From an uncultured Eubacteriales bacterium (GTDB lineage Bacteria > Bacillota > Clostridia > Christensenellales > Borkfalkiaceae), in assembly GCA_949288785.1 (NCBI GenBank), contig CASELQ010000010.1, positions 18,378 to 82,377 of the forward strand: a stretch of 64,000 nt of DNA, given 5' to 3'. Below the pieces are notes generated by a model. That model ran no database searches. It saw nothing but the letters and a program-made list of their open reading frames with translations, and was not told where the DNA came from. Made by a program: the position numbers and the translations under genes. This document shows, in pieces, positions 23,845 through 31,908 of the stretch (positions are counted from its first letter, which is position 1; each line of letters opens with the position of its first letter).

Positions 23845-25670
23845 TGATGCCGTAATCCTTCCGAGTTAAGTTTTTCCATAATTCTGTCCGCCTGTACTTC
23901 GCCTATGCCCTCTACCTGCATAAGCTCTTCTTTGGTGGCGTTTATAATGCCGCCCAGGTCGCGGAACCGCTCCATGAGCGCGTGTTTTTTAAGTTTTCCC
24001 AGCCCCTTCACCCCGTCTAAAACCGAGGCGAGCGAGCGCTTGCCCCGCAGTGTGCGGTGATAGGTTATTGCAAAGCGGTGCGCCTCGTCCCTTATCCTTT
24101 GCAGCATTTTAAGGCAGTAATCGCTTTTAGAGAGCACCACCGGGTCGCTTTTCCCGGGCAAAAATATCTCCTCCTCGCGCTTGGCAAGCGATATGAGGTC
24201 TATGCCCTCTATATTTTCCTCGCGGAAAATTTCGCCCACGGCGGAAAGCTGCCCCTTGCCCCCGTCTATCACCATGAGGTCTGGCTTGGGGAACTTATCG
24301 GGGTCTGTTGCCATGCGGGCAAACCTCCGGCGCAGCACCTCCTGCAAACTCCTGAAATCGTCCGCCCCCTCAAAGGTCTTTATTTTAAAGCGGCGGTATT
24401 CGTCCCTGTCCGCCTCGCCCTCCGTAAACACCACCATGCTGCCCACCTTGTCCACGCCGGAGATGTTGGAAATATCGTAACACTCCATGCGGTGCGGGTA
24501 GTTTTTAAGCCCCAGTTTTTCCTGCAAAGAGCGGCAGGCGGCAACCGTCATGTCGTCTTTATGCTTTATTTTGTCCACCGCCACCGAAAGGTGCTCGCCT
24601 GCGTTCACTTCCGCCATATCGGCAAGCTGCCGCCTTACCCCCTGTTTTGCGGTATGAACGGCTACGCTCCTGCCGAGCACCGTTTTAAAATACTCTTCAA
24701 GAACTTCCGCATCTGTGAGCGGCGCGGCGGAAATTATCTCGGCGGGGATATCAGCCCCCTCCTTATAATAGCGCAATATAAATTCGCTTATGGCGTCGGA
24801 GGCGGAGAGCGCTGCGCTCTCGAACGAAAAGTTTTTAGAGCCCAGCATTCTCCCGCCCCGCACTATGAGCAGGTTTGCGGCGGAATATATGCCGTTTGCG
24901 GCAAAGGCTATAATATCCGCGTCAAGCGGGCGGTTGATGGCGGTTACCCGCTTTAACTTTAACTTATCCAGCCCCGCCAAGCTCTCCTTGTATTTAAGCG
25001 CCAGCTCAAAGTCCTGGTTTTCCGCCGCGGCAAGCATGCGCTCTTTGAGAATTTTTTCCGCGGGAGCTATGTCGCCCGAAAGAAACTCTACCCCCGCTTT
25101 TATTCTTTCCAAATATTCCTCGCGCGTAACGCCGCCGGCGCAGGGCGCAAGGCATTTTTTAAGATGGTAATTGAGGCAGGGTTTTAAAACTTTGCCTTCC
25201 GTAAGCGCCTTGTCGCACGGGCGCACGGAATATAAAAGATTAAGGGTATCGAGCAGGGAATTGACGGAAATTCCGCCCATATACGGCCCGAAATATTTCG
25301 CCCCGTCCCTCTTTATGCGGCGGGTTATGCGGAATGTGGGAAAATCCTCTTTAAGATTTATTTTGAGGTAAGGATAAGTTTTATCGTCTTTAAGCAGAAT
25401 ATTGTACCTGGGCTTGTACTTTTTTATGAGATTGTTTTCAAGCGAAAGCGCGTCTATCTCGCTGGGGACGATAATATAGTAAAAGTCGGCGATGTTCTTT
25501 ACCATCGCCAGAACTTTATCGGGTTTTGCGCCCCCCTGAAAATACTGCCGTACCCGGTTTTTCAGGTTTTTGGCTTTACCCACATATATTACCTGCCCTT
25601 CTTTCCCCAGCATAACGTATACGCCGGGGTCCTTGGGCAGAAGTTTTAACTTTTCTTCTATCACGCTCAC
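23841..25670 (-). CDS. uvrC: Excinuclease ABC subunit C
   Basis: Makes both incisions around DNA lesions in UvrABC nucleotide excision repair. The 609-residue protein has the GIY-YIG domain at the N-terminus (GVYVML near 16-21, IYVGKAKNLKNRVRQYF), a UvrB-interacting UVR region around residue 205 (FELALKYKESLAGLDKL), the RNase-H-like endonuclease half (ECYDISNISG, DLMVIDGGKGQL, HRFAITYHR) and a C-terminal tandem helix-hairpin-helix (GLGKLKKHALMERF, VEGIGEVQADRI). It starts with GTG at 25668-25670. The promoter lies so close that the transcript would begin at this GTG. Confidence 0.97.
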   Translation of the reverse strand: MSVIEEKLKLLPKDPGVYVMLGKEGQVIYVGKAKNLKNRVRQYFQGGAKPDKVLAMVKNIADFYYIIVPSEIDALSLENNLIKKYKPRYNILLKDDKTYPYLKINLKEDFPTFRITRRIKRDGAKYFGPYMGGISVNSLLDTLNLLYSVRPCDKALTEGKVLKPCLNYHLKKCLAPCAGGVTREEYLERIKAGVEFLSGDIAPAEKILKERMLAAAENQDFELALKYKESLAGLDKLKLKRVTAINRPLDADIIAFAANGIYSAANLLIVRGGRMLGSKNFSFESAALSASDAISEFILRYYKEGADIPAEIISAAPLTDAEVLEEYFKTVLGRSVAVHTAKQGVRRQLADMAEVNAGEHLSVAVDKIKHKDDMTVAACRSLQEKLGLKNYPHRMECYDISNISGVDKVGSMVVFTEGEADRDEYRRFKIKTFEGADDFRSLQEVLRRRFARMATDPDKFPKPDLMVIDGGKGQLSAVGEIFREENIEGIDLISLAKREEEIFLPGKSDPVVLSKSDYCLKMLQRIRDEAHRFAITYHRTLRGKRSLASVLDGVKGLGKLKKHALMERFRDLGGIINATKEELMQVEGIGEVQADRIMEKLNSEGLRHQ

Positions 25671-25676
25671 ATATAT

Positions 25677-25705
25677 ATTATATATTATTTTGCGCGCAAA
25701 AACAA
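25677..25705 (-). promoter_or_regulatory. uvrC operon promoter containing a palindrome
   Basis: Minus strand TTGTTT (25700-25705), 17-base spacer, TATAAT (25677-25682). The 14-bp perfect palindrome TTTTGCGCGCAAAA (25688-25701) fills the spacer and reaches the -35 box. The predicted transcription start is the first base of the GTG codon. Confidence 0.7.
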
Positions 25706-25709
25706 GAGT

Positions 25710-26042
25710 TTAATAACCTAAAAATTCCACGCCTTTCAAAAGAACTTCGGAAAGCGTGTCGTTCCGAAGGGAATAAAACACCACCTTGCCCTGCCGCTTG
25801 GTTCTTACGGCGTTAAGGTTTTTAAGGAGCCTTAGCTGGTGGGAAACCGTGGTCTGGTTAAGGTTGAGTATCCCGGAAAGGTCGCTCACGCACATCTCGG
25901 ATATGGCGAGGGCGGAAATCATTTTTAAACGGGTATAGTCCGAGAATATGGAAAAAAAGCACACCAAATCGTCCAGAATCTCGCCTTTTGGCACATAGTC
26001 TTTTACCATATCCTGCAAGCGCTTGTCGATGAGCATATTCAT
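25710..26042 (-). CDS. ArsR-family winged-helix regulator
   Basis: A small metal- or redox-responsive repressor type. I choose the ATG at 26040-26042 (MNMLIDKRL) because AAAGAGGTG lies just before it; an upstream ATG at 26072 has no ribosome site. The resulting 110 residues contain the HTH helices SDLSGILNLNQTTVSHQLRLLKN and the wing VRTKRQGKVVFYSLRND. EMCVSDL occupies the place of the ELCVCDL metal-binding motif but keeps only one Cys, so classical arsenic or cadmium sensing is doubtful. It ends 39 bases before the uvrC promoter and may target its own gene or the peptide gene at 26184. Confidence 0.88.
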   Translation of the reverse strand: MNMLIDKRLQDMVKDYVPKGEILDDLVCFFSIFSDYTRLKMISALAISEMCVSDLSGILNLNQTTVSHQLRLLKNLNAVRTKRQGKVVFYSLRNDTLSEVLLKGVEFLGY

Positions 26043-26183
26043 AAACACACCTCTTTGCCTGTTTTTTGGCAATTTTTAATGATTGCACATATATTGTAAC
26101 AAAAAGACAGCGCGCTTTTTACCGATTTAGGTCGCAAAAACAACTTTATTGGCGAGTATTCCGAAAAATAAAGGAGGTTTTAT

Positions 26184-26339
26184 ATGAACTCTACCACTAT
26201 TACGCTGGCGGCTCTGTTGTTGCTTCTCACGGGAAACAACAACATCACCACCACACAACTATTGCTGTTGCTTGCGCTCCTTTCCTCATCTTCTAACGGC
26301 TGCGGGTGTTTCTTCGGCAACACCGGGACGGGAAATTAA
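26184..26339 (+). CDS. 51-residue Leu-rich peptide
   Basis: A small gene with a perfect ribosome site (AAAGGAGG, 7 bases before the ATG). The product begins MNSTTITLAA and has two leucine runs (ALLLLLTG and QLLLLLALLSS), an Asn/Thr linker and a Gly/Cys end (NGCGCFFGNTGTG). The two hydrophobic stretches of about 10 residues are short for full membrane spans. Small peptides with the same S/T-T...LLLLL...TTQLLLLLALL pattern recur in Clostridia as far as I recall, with no known function. It is divergent from the ArsR gene and followed by an unusually long hairpin. A bacteriocin-, toxin- or membrane-peptide role is speculation. Confidence 0.7.
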   Translation: MNSTTITLAALLLLLTGNNNITTTQLLLLLALLSSSSNGCGCFFGNTGTGN

Positions 26340-26417
26340 AGAGAAAATATTCAATTCACCTCCGATAAAATTTGCCTTAAACTTAAAGCATAAAATACTT
26401 TTGAAACCGGCGACGCA

Positions 26418-26472
26418 TTAAAATACGTAAGCGCCCGCCGCAAAGCTTGCGGCGGGCGCTTACGTATTTTAA
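26418..26472. terminator. 26-bp perfect hairpin (bidirectional terminator)
   Basis: Arms 26418-26443 and 26447-26472 are exact complements around a 3-base loop: an AT-rich foot (TTAAAATACGTAA) and a GC core (GCGCCCGCCGCAA). It stands between the convergent peptide gene and the zinc-ribbon gene; the A/T foot supplies a T-run in both directions. Confidence 0.8.
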
Positions 26473-26557
26473 ATATAAAAAATATTTTATGAACGATATT
26501 TTCCTATCCCGTAAAAAATATGAAGTATATTCTCCGCCCGAAAAACTTGCGCCGAAC

Positions 26558-27958
26558 TTACTCTGCCGCGGTATTTTCGCTCTTTTTATCCCGCGTAAGT
26601 ATGCAAGCCGCGATTGCCGTGCCCAGCAGTAACAGCGAAAATACCAGCGCGCATATGGGCGAGCCGCCTACACTTCCCGCTGCCGCGTCATCAAGCACGG
26701 AAAGGGTAAGTATAAGATATGCCAAAGAAAGCGCCGCCGCTATGCAGGAAAACACCATATTAAGCATGCCGCCCTTCTTTGCCCCCGTTATCCTGCGAGC
26801 AAAGACCGCCATCATTATTATGAGCAGGACAAAGATAATGAGATAAACGGCAAACGCCGCAATGGACTTATTCATAATGGTATACATAATATCTTCCGGC
26901 GCTTCCGTAAGCCCTATCGCGCCCAAAATACCAATGGCAAGTAACGGTGCGGAAACACCGGCATTGACCGATTCGGTTACTGAAGAACCGATAGTAACCG
27001 ATTTTATCATGTTTCCGGCAAGCGTTAAAAACGATATGAATACAAGCGCCGCGCATAAGCCGTTCATGACGTAATTCATAATATTTTTACCGGCGTCCTT
27101 GGGGTGGGTTATTATATGCAGTACGGCGGCGCCCGCCAAAAATACGGATACAAACGCCACGTTCAATATGGAAACGGTACCTAACCTAAAACTTACTTCC
27201 GCGCTCCCCGAGCCCGCTTCCACAGACATAAAACTTTTAAGTAAAATCAAAAGCCCCAAAAACGCCGCGGCGGGGGTAACAACGTACTTGCTCATGGCAA
27301 ATTCCTTTTTGCCGCGCATGCCGCGCACGAACGCCACAGTACCGATTGCAAAGTACACCGCGCACACTATTATTATTGATGCAACTATGGCGCATAAAGA
27401 CCCGGCAAGTAAATAGTTTGCTATCTCGAACTCACGATAGTATGTACCGGTCTGCGCCAATAATTCTTTGACATCTTTGAAACTGTCCACGAGAAAATAA
27501 AAGGAAGTTGCCCCGGAAGACGAGGTCAACTGCTCCGCTCCCCTTTCGGAATACACCATGGTAAAACTTATAAAGAATGAGCACACGAACATTATGCAGA
27601 GCGCCGCAAACAAAAGGCTTTGTTTTATCACGCTCATCACGTTATACGCCTTGCTTTTTGCCGCCTGCCTTTCCTGCTCCGCCTTTTTAAGTTTTTCGTG
27701 CGGCATCATGTAAGTTTCCGCCGCGGCGGTAATTTTTTTGCCGCACCGGGGGCAAAAAGAGCCTTCGAACGCCGTTCCGCAACCTTTGCAAACGGTCTTC
27801 CCGTCCGCCCGTGCGCCGCAATAAGAGCAAAAAACAGCCTCTTCGGGAATATCGCGCCCGCAATGCAAACACTTTTTCTTTCCGTCCACCCTCGCGCCGC
27901 ATTGCATACAATATATCGAGTCATCCGCAAGTTCTGCGCCGCATTTTTTGCAAACCAT
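26558..27958 (-). CDS. Zinc-ribbon membrane protein, unknown function
   Basis: A 466-residue protein. Residues 1-75 hold three tandem zinc ribbons: CKKCG...CMQCG, CLHCG...CSYCG, CKGCG...CPRCG. After a charged linker (residues 78-105) come about nine hydrophobic segments, for example SLLFAALCIMFVCSFFISF, ASIIIVCAVYFAIGTVAF and AFAVYLIIFVLLIIMMAVF, so the ribbons sit on the cytoplasmic side and the rest in the membrane. No enzyme motif is visible. Such zinc-ribbon plus multi-span proteins are frequent in Clostridia, with no fixed role. Monocistronic; AAGGAGAG precedes the ATG. Confidence 0.8.
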   Translation of the reverse strand: MVCKKCGAELADDSIYCMQCGARVDGKKKCLHCGRDIPEEAVFCSYCGARADGKTVCKGCGTAFEGSFCPRCGKKITAAAETYMMPHEKLKKAEQERQAAKSKAYNVMSVIKQSLLFAALCIMFVCSFFISFTMVYSERGAEQLTSSSGATSFYFLVDSFKDVKELLAQTGTYYREFEIANYLLAGSLCAIVASIIIVCAVYFAIGTVAFVRGMRGKKEFAMSKYVVTPAAAFLGLLILLKSFMSVEAGSGSAEVSFRLGTVSILNVAFVSVFLAGAAVLHIITHPKDAGKNIMNYVMNGLCAALVFISFLTLAGNMIKSVTIGSSVTESVNAGVSAPLLAIGILGAIGLTEAPEDIMYTIMNKSIAAFAVYLIIFVLLIIMMAVFARRITGAKKGGMLNMVFSCIAAALSLAYLILTLSVLDDAAAGSVGGSPICALVFSLLLLGTAIAACILTRDKKSENTAAE

Positions 27959-28120
27959 AGCACTCTCCTTTTTCCTTACTCTTTCATAATTATGAAAGTT
28001 TATGAATTGATTTTAACACACCCTTGCCGCCCCTGTCAATACAGGTCGTGAAATTTTTTCGTAAATTTTTTGCGAGCAAGACCGCCGCAGTTTTTTAAGC
28101 AGATCCGCGGGCATAAATAA

Positions 28121-28152
28121 CCCGTCCTCCGCGTTTTTTCGCGGAGGACGGG
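28121..28152 (-). terminator. Terminator of the gap gene
   Basis: 13-bp perfect stem CCCGTCCTCCGCG / CGCGGAGGACGGG with a 6-base loop, 25 bases past the gap stop codon on the minus strand. No clear T-run. Confidence 0.7.
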
Positions 28153-28176
28153 CAAATTACTTTTGATTATCGCCGA

Positions 28177-29232
28177 TTATTTGATTTCGGAGAAATACTT
28201 TATGGTCCTAACCATCTGGCTGGTATAGGAGTTTTCATTGTCGTACCAGGCAACAACCTGAACCTGAGTCTTGCCGCCCTCCATGGGGATAACCATGGTC
28301 TGGGTAGCGTCGAACAGGGAGCCGTATTTCATGCCGATAACGTCGGAAGAAACGATTTCATCGGTGTTGTAACCGAAAGATTCGTTAGCGGCAGCCTTCA
28401 TGGCGGCGTTAATTTCCTCTTTGGTAACGGCTTTGTTCACAACGGCAACCAGGATGGTGGTGGAGCCGGTAGCGGTGGGAACGCGCTGAGCGGAACCGAT
28501 AAGTTTGCCGTTGAGTTCGGGGATAACAAGACCGATGGCCTTTGCAGCGCCGGTGCTGTTGGGAACTATGTTCATGGCACCCGCTCTCGAACGCCTGAGG
28601 TCGCCCTTTCTCTGCGGCCCGTCGAGAATCATCTGGTCGCCGGTGTAAGCGTGAACGGTGGTCATGATACCCGCTTCGATGGGAGCAAGGTCGTTAAGGG
28701 CCTTTGCCATGGGAGCAAGACAGTTGGTCGTGCAGGAAGCGGCGGATATAATATGGTCGTCCTTGGTCAGAGTCTTGTGGTTTACGTTATATACGATGGT
28801 GGGAAGGTCGTTGCCCGCGGGAGCGGATATAACGACGTTCTTCGCGCCGGCGTCGATATGCGCCTGAGCCTTTGCCTTGCTGGTATAAAAACCGGTGCAT
28901 TCCAGCACGACGTCTATCCCCAGTTCGCCCCAGGGAAGTTCGGCGGCTTTTGCCATGGCGTAAATGGTGATTTTCTTTCCGTCGACAACGATATAGCCGT
29001 TTTCCTTTACGGACCCGTCTTCATTGAGAACGGCTTCTCCGAAAGTTACTTCGTGCTCTCTCGCGTAGTTGCCCTGCATGGTATCGTATTTGAGCAGGTG
29101 AGCAAGCATCTTGGGGCTGGTAAGGTCGTTGATGGCAACAACTTCGTAACCCGGTGCGCCGAACATCTGGCGGAACGCAAGACGGCCGATGCGGCCGAAA
29201 CCGTTAATTGCAACCTTTGTTACTTTCGACAT
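28177..29232 (-). CDS. gap: Glyceraldehyde-3-phosphate dehydrogenase, type I
   Basis: Glycolytic enzyme that converts glyceraldehyde 3-phosphate, NAD and phosphate to 1,3-bisphosphoglycerate. The 351-residue protein has the NAD motif [12 protein letters not shown] (residues 9-20), the catalytic Cys in [15 protein letters not shown] and the partner His in [26 protein letters not shown] and the C-terminal WYDNENSY complete the fold. It is about 15 residues longer than the usual 335, because of short insertions between strands. Strong promoter and ribosome site (GGAGG) fit high expression. Confidence 0.97.
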   Translation of the reverse strand: MSKVTKVAINGFGRIGRLAFRQMFGAPGYEVVAINDLTSPKMLAHLLKYDTMQGNYAREHEVTFGEAVLNEDGSVKENGYIVVDGKKITIYAMAKAAELPWGELGIDVVLECTGFYTSKAKAQAHIDAGAKNVVISAPAGNDLPTIVYNVNHKTLTKDDHIISAASCTTNCLAPMAKALNDLAPIEAGIMTTVHAYTGDQMILDGPQRKGDLRRSRAGAMNIVPNSTGAAKAIGLVIPELNGKLIGSAQRVPTATGSTTILVAVVNKAVTKEEINAAMKAAANESFGYNTDEIVSSDVIGMKYGSLFDATQTMVIPMEGGKTQVQVVAWYDNENSYTSQMVRTIKYFSEIK

Positions 29233-29274
29233 TATTTATGTCCTCCAAATTTATTTCTTTGATTTCCTTAAACT

Positions 29275-29303
29275 ATTATATAGTCAATCGAAATTTTAGT
29301 CAA
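29275..29303 (-). promoter_or_regulatory. gap promoter
   Basis: Minus strand TTGACT (29298-29303), 17-base spacer, TATAAT (29275-29280). Confidence 0.8.
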
Positions 29304-29411
29304 ACATTTTCGCGCCGAATTTTAAACTTAAAGGGGTTTTAAGGGCTTTATCGGCGGTTTTTCAGATATTTTTATGCCTTTCGGTAGTTTAAAACTTTTT
29401 GCGGCGCCCGC

Positions 29412-30527
29412 TTATTTTAAATTTTCGGGGTTAAGGCACAAAAGGTCTTTGGGCAAAAACCTGCCGTCCTTTCTTATGAGTTCCCCGTCTAAATAAATTT
29501 CCCCGCCGCCGTATTCGGGCGTCTGTATCTGCACCAGGTCCCAATGCACGGCGGAAACGTTGCCGTTATAGCAATCGTCGTAACAGCAGCCGGGCGTAAA
29601 GTGTATGGAACCGGATATCTTTTCATCGAACAGAATATCCCCCATCGGCTTTACTATATAGGGATTAACGCCGAAGGAAAACTCGCCCACGTACCTTGCC
29701 CCCTCGTCCGTATCGAACACGGCGTTTATCTTTTCGGGCGCGTTGCCGGTGGCTTCTATAATCTTTCCGTCCTTAAAGGTAAGGCGCACGTTTTCGTATT
29801 TAAAACCGTTCTGCACGGAAGGCGCGTTGTAGGTTATTACCCCGTTCACGCTGTCCTTTACGGGCGCGGTATAAATCTCCCCGTCCGGAATATTGTGCTC
29901 GCCCGAGCACTTTTTGCTGCCTATTCCCTTTACGGAAAAAGATATATCGGTATCCTTGGCGATTATGCGCACCTTATCCGCCGCGTCCAGCCGCACTTTA
30001 AGCGCGTCCATGGCTTTATCCATTTTGGAATAGTCCAGATTGCACACGTTAAAATAAAAGTCCTCAAAGGCTTCCGTGCTCATGCCCGCCTGCTGCGCCA
30101 TACCCTGATTGGGGTAGCGGAGTATCACCCACTTGGTGTTTTTCACCCTCAGTTCGTGGTGTACGGGGTGGGAATAAAATTCGCTCTCTATCTGCAAATT
30201 ACGCTCGGGCACGTCTGAATTTTCAAGGCTGTTCTCGCCCCCGCGCACGCCGATGTAAGCAGCCATCTCTTTCATGCGGAAACCGTCGTACTTAGCGCGG
30301 AGTTTGGCGTATTCCTCGGTCTCTCCCATCAAAAGGGCGCGGGTTACGCGATTGTCGGAAATTTCCACGAAGGGATACGCCCCCGCTTTGAACGCCTCTT
30401 TTATGAGCGCGGTTACAAGCATATAGTCTATGCCCTTTGCCTCTATAAGCACCTTTTCGCCCTTTTTTAAGCTGCACGAATACCGCACAAGATTTGCGGC
30501 AAGTTTTTCTATTCTGGGATCTTGCAT
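29412..30527 (-). CDS. M29-family metallo-aminopeptidase (AmpS/PepS type)
   Basis: Cytoplasmic aminopeptidase that removes N-terminal residues from peptides using two metal ions. The 371-residue protein has the family segments IEAKGIDYMLVTALIKEAFKAGA, GEHNIPDGEIYTAPVKDSVNG (metal-site Glu), EFSFGVNPYI and SAVHWDLVQ (metal-site His/Asp); it ends with the D-x-x-x-I pattern. Family members are about 370-410 residues. The CSGEHNIPDGEIYTAP stretch is diagnostic. It lies alone between gap and fba, and AGGAGCG precedes the ATG. Confidence 0.9.
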   Translation of the reverse strand: MQDPRIEKLAANLVRYSCSLKKGEKVLIEAKGIDYMLVTALIKEAFKAGAYPFVEISDNRVTRALLMGETEEYAKLRAKYDGFRMKEMAAYIGVRGGENSLENSDVPERNLQIESEFYSHPVHHELRVKNTKWVILRYPNQGMAQQAGMSTEAFEDFYFNVCNLDYSKMDKAMDALKVRLDAADKVRIIAKDTDISFSVKGIGSKKCSGEHNIPDGEIYTAPVKDSVNGVITYNAPSVQNGFKYENVRLTFKDGKIIEATGNAPEKINAVFDTDEGARYVGEFSFGVNPYIVKPMGDILFDEKISGSIHFTPGCCYDDCYNGNVSAVHWDLVQIQTPEYGGGEIYLDGELIRKDGRFLPKDLLCLNPENLK

Positions 30528-30618
30528 AATTATCGCTCCTTACCTGTTCTCGTTTTAATTATTATACTACATTTTAACTCCGTTTATAAAGGATTTTAAG
30601 CCAACCCGATAAATTTAT

Positions 30619-30647
30619 TTGCGTATTTTCTTAAAAAATGGTATATT
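30619..30647 (+). promoter_or_regulatory. fba promoter
   Basis: TTGCGT (30619-30624), 17-base spacer, extended -10 TGGTATATT (box 30642-30647). The 120-base leader to the ATG at 30768 carries GC-rich segments but no recognised riboswitch. Confidence 0.6.
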
Positions 30648-30767
30648 TGTATATAAGCGGCGCAGGGCTTAAAAACCTTTGTCGGCTCCGTTTACCGGCA
30701 CTCTGCCGTAAAAAGCGGCGGCGGGTAAAAATCAGATAAAAATTATTTTTTCCGGGAGGAATATAAA

Positions 30768-31742
30768 ATGGCATTGGTAACTTCCAAAAAAATGTTCGAA
30801 CAAGCCTATAAAAACGGTTACGCCATAGGCGCGTTCAACGTTAACAACATGGAGATCGTTCAGGGTATCACCGAGGCGTGCAAAGAGGAAAAGGCGCCCG
30901 TTATCCTTCAGGTTTCCAAGGGCGCAAGGGCTTACGCCAACCACACTTACCTCATAAAACTCGTGGAAGCGGCGGTCATAGAGTGCCCCGACATTCCGAT
31001 AGTTCTGCACCTTGACCACGGCCCCGATTTCGAGACCTGCAAAGCTTGCATTGACGGCGGCTTTACTTCGGTTATGATAGACGGGTCCGCCCATTCTTTT
31101 GCGGACAACATTGCCGTTACCAAAAAGGTTGTGGAATACGCGCACGACCACGGCGTGGTGGTGGAAGGCGAACTTGGCACGCTTGCCGGCATTGAGGACG
31201 AAGTGAGCCACGCGGTAGGTTCCTATACCCGCCCCGAAGAAGTGGAAGAGTTTGTTTTAAAGACCGGCGTGGATTCTCTCGCCATTGCGATAGGCACCAG
31301 CCACGGCGCTTATAAGTTCAAACCCGATCAGTGCACCAGAAACGCACAGGGCATCCTCGTTCCCCCGGAACTGAGGTTCGATATTCTGGAAGAAGTGAGC
31401 AAGCGCCTGCCTAACTTCCCCATAGTGCTGCACGGGTCTTCTTCCGTTCCGCAAGATTACGTTAAGATGATAAACGAAAACGGCGGCAAAATGCCGGACG
31501 CTATCGGCGTTCCCGAGGAGCAGTTAAGGAGAGCCGCCGAACTTTCGGTGTGCAAAATAAACATAGATTCCGACCTGCGCCTTGCAATGACGGGCACCAT
31601 AAGAAAGTTCTTCAACGAACATCCCGACAAGTTCGATCCGAGAGAATATCTTAAACCCGCAAGGGCAAACATAAAGGAACTCGTTCGCCACAAGTTAAAA
31701 GACGTGCTGGGCTGCGCCGGCAAAGCGGACGAATGCAAATAA
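30768..31742 (+). CDS. fba: Class II fructose-bisphosphate aldolase
   Basis: Zinc-dependent aldolase that splits fructose 1,6-bisphosphate in glycolysis. The 324-residue protein has the Zn-ligand segment VLHLDHGPDFE (His near 83), EGELGTLAGIEDEV, the second metal His in IGTSHGAYK and the third in VLHGSSSVP. NIDSDLRLAMTGTIRKF is the phosphate-binding helix. GGGAGG lies ahead of the ATG. A G-rich terminator follows. Confidence 0.96.
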   Translation: MALVTSKKMFEQAYKNGYAIGAFNVNNMEIVQGITEACKEEKAPVILQVSKGARAYANHTYLIKLVEAAVIECPDIPIVLHLDHGPDFETCKACIDGGFTSVMIDGSAHSFADNIAVTKKVVEYAHDHGVVVEGELGTLAGIEDEVSHAVGSYTRPEEVEEFVLKTGVDSLAIAIGTSHGAYKFKPDQCTRNAQGILVPPELRFDILEEVSKRLPNFPIVLHGSSSVPQDYVKMINENGGKMPDAIGVPEEQLRRAAELSVCKINIDSDLRLAMTGTIRKFFNEHPDKFDPREYLKPARANIKELVRHKLKDVLGCAGKADECK

Positions 31743-31769
31743 GCATATAACAAAATAAGAGCGTTAAAC

Positions 31770-31817
31770 CTTGTGGGGGGGCGCGGGTTGGGGGGGCCCA
31801 CCAAGTTTTTTATAGAA
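31770..31817 (+). terminator. G-run terminator of fba
   Basis: CTTGTGGG and CCCAcCAAG pair (one bulge) around two G7 runs and a GGG, followed by TTTTTT. The loop also carries four or more G-runs (31775-31796) able to form a G-quadruplex. Confidence 0.7.
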
Positions 31818-31896
31818 AATCCCGTTTTAATTAATTTGGGCCGTCCGCAGAGGTTATATTCATAAACGCGCATTTGTTGCGCTAAAAAATCATTTA

Positions 31897-31906
31897 TATG
31901 CGCATA
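31897..31906. repeat. ACGTATGCGCATACGT family, copy 2 (core only)
   Basis: TATGCGCATA core inside TATGCGCATACGT, at the stop codon of the protease gene. Confidence 0.5.
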
Positions 31907-31908
31907 CG

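Noticed and set aside
23149..23847. 232-codon plus-strand open frame over the HAD gene
   Set aside because: Antisense shadow, low-complexity composition, no start signals.
24057..24956. 299-codon plus-strand open frame inside uvrC
   Set aside because: Shadow of the GC-rich third positions of uvrC; protein is His/Arg/Tyr-rich without motifs and has no promoter or ribosome site.
29544..30218. 224-codon plus-strand open frame over the aminopeptidase gene
   Set aside because: Antisense shadow of a gene with clear family motifs.
31775..31796. Assembly gap or vector sequence because of odd G-runs
   Set aside because: Flanks pair as a terminator with a T6 run in the right place for fba, so it is probably genuine.
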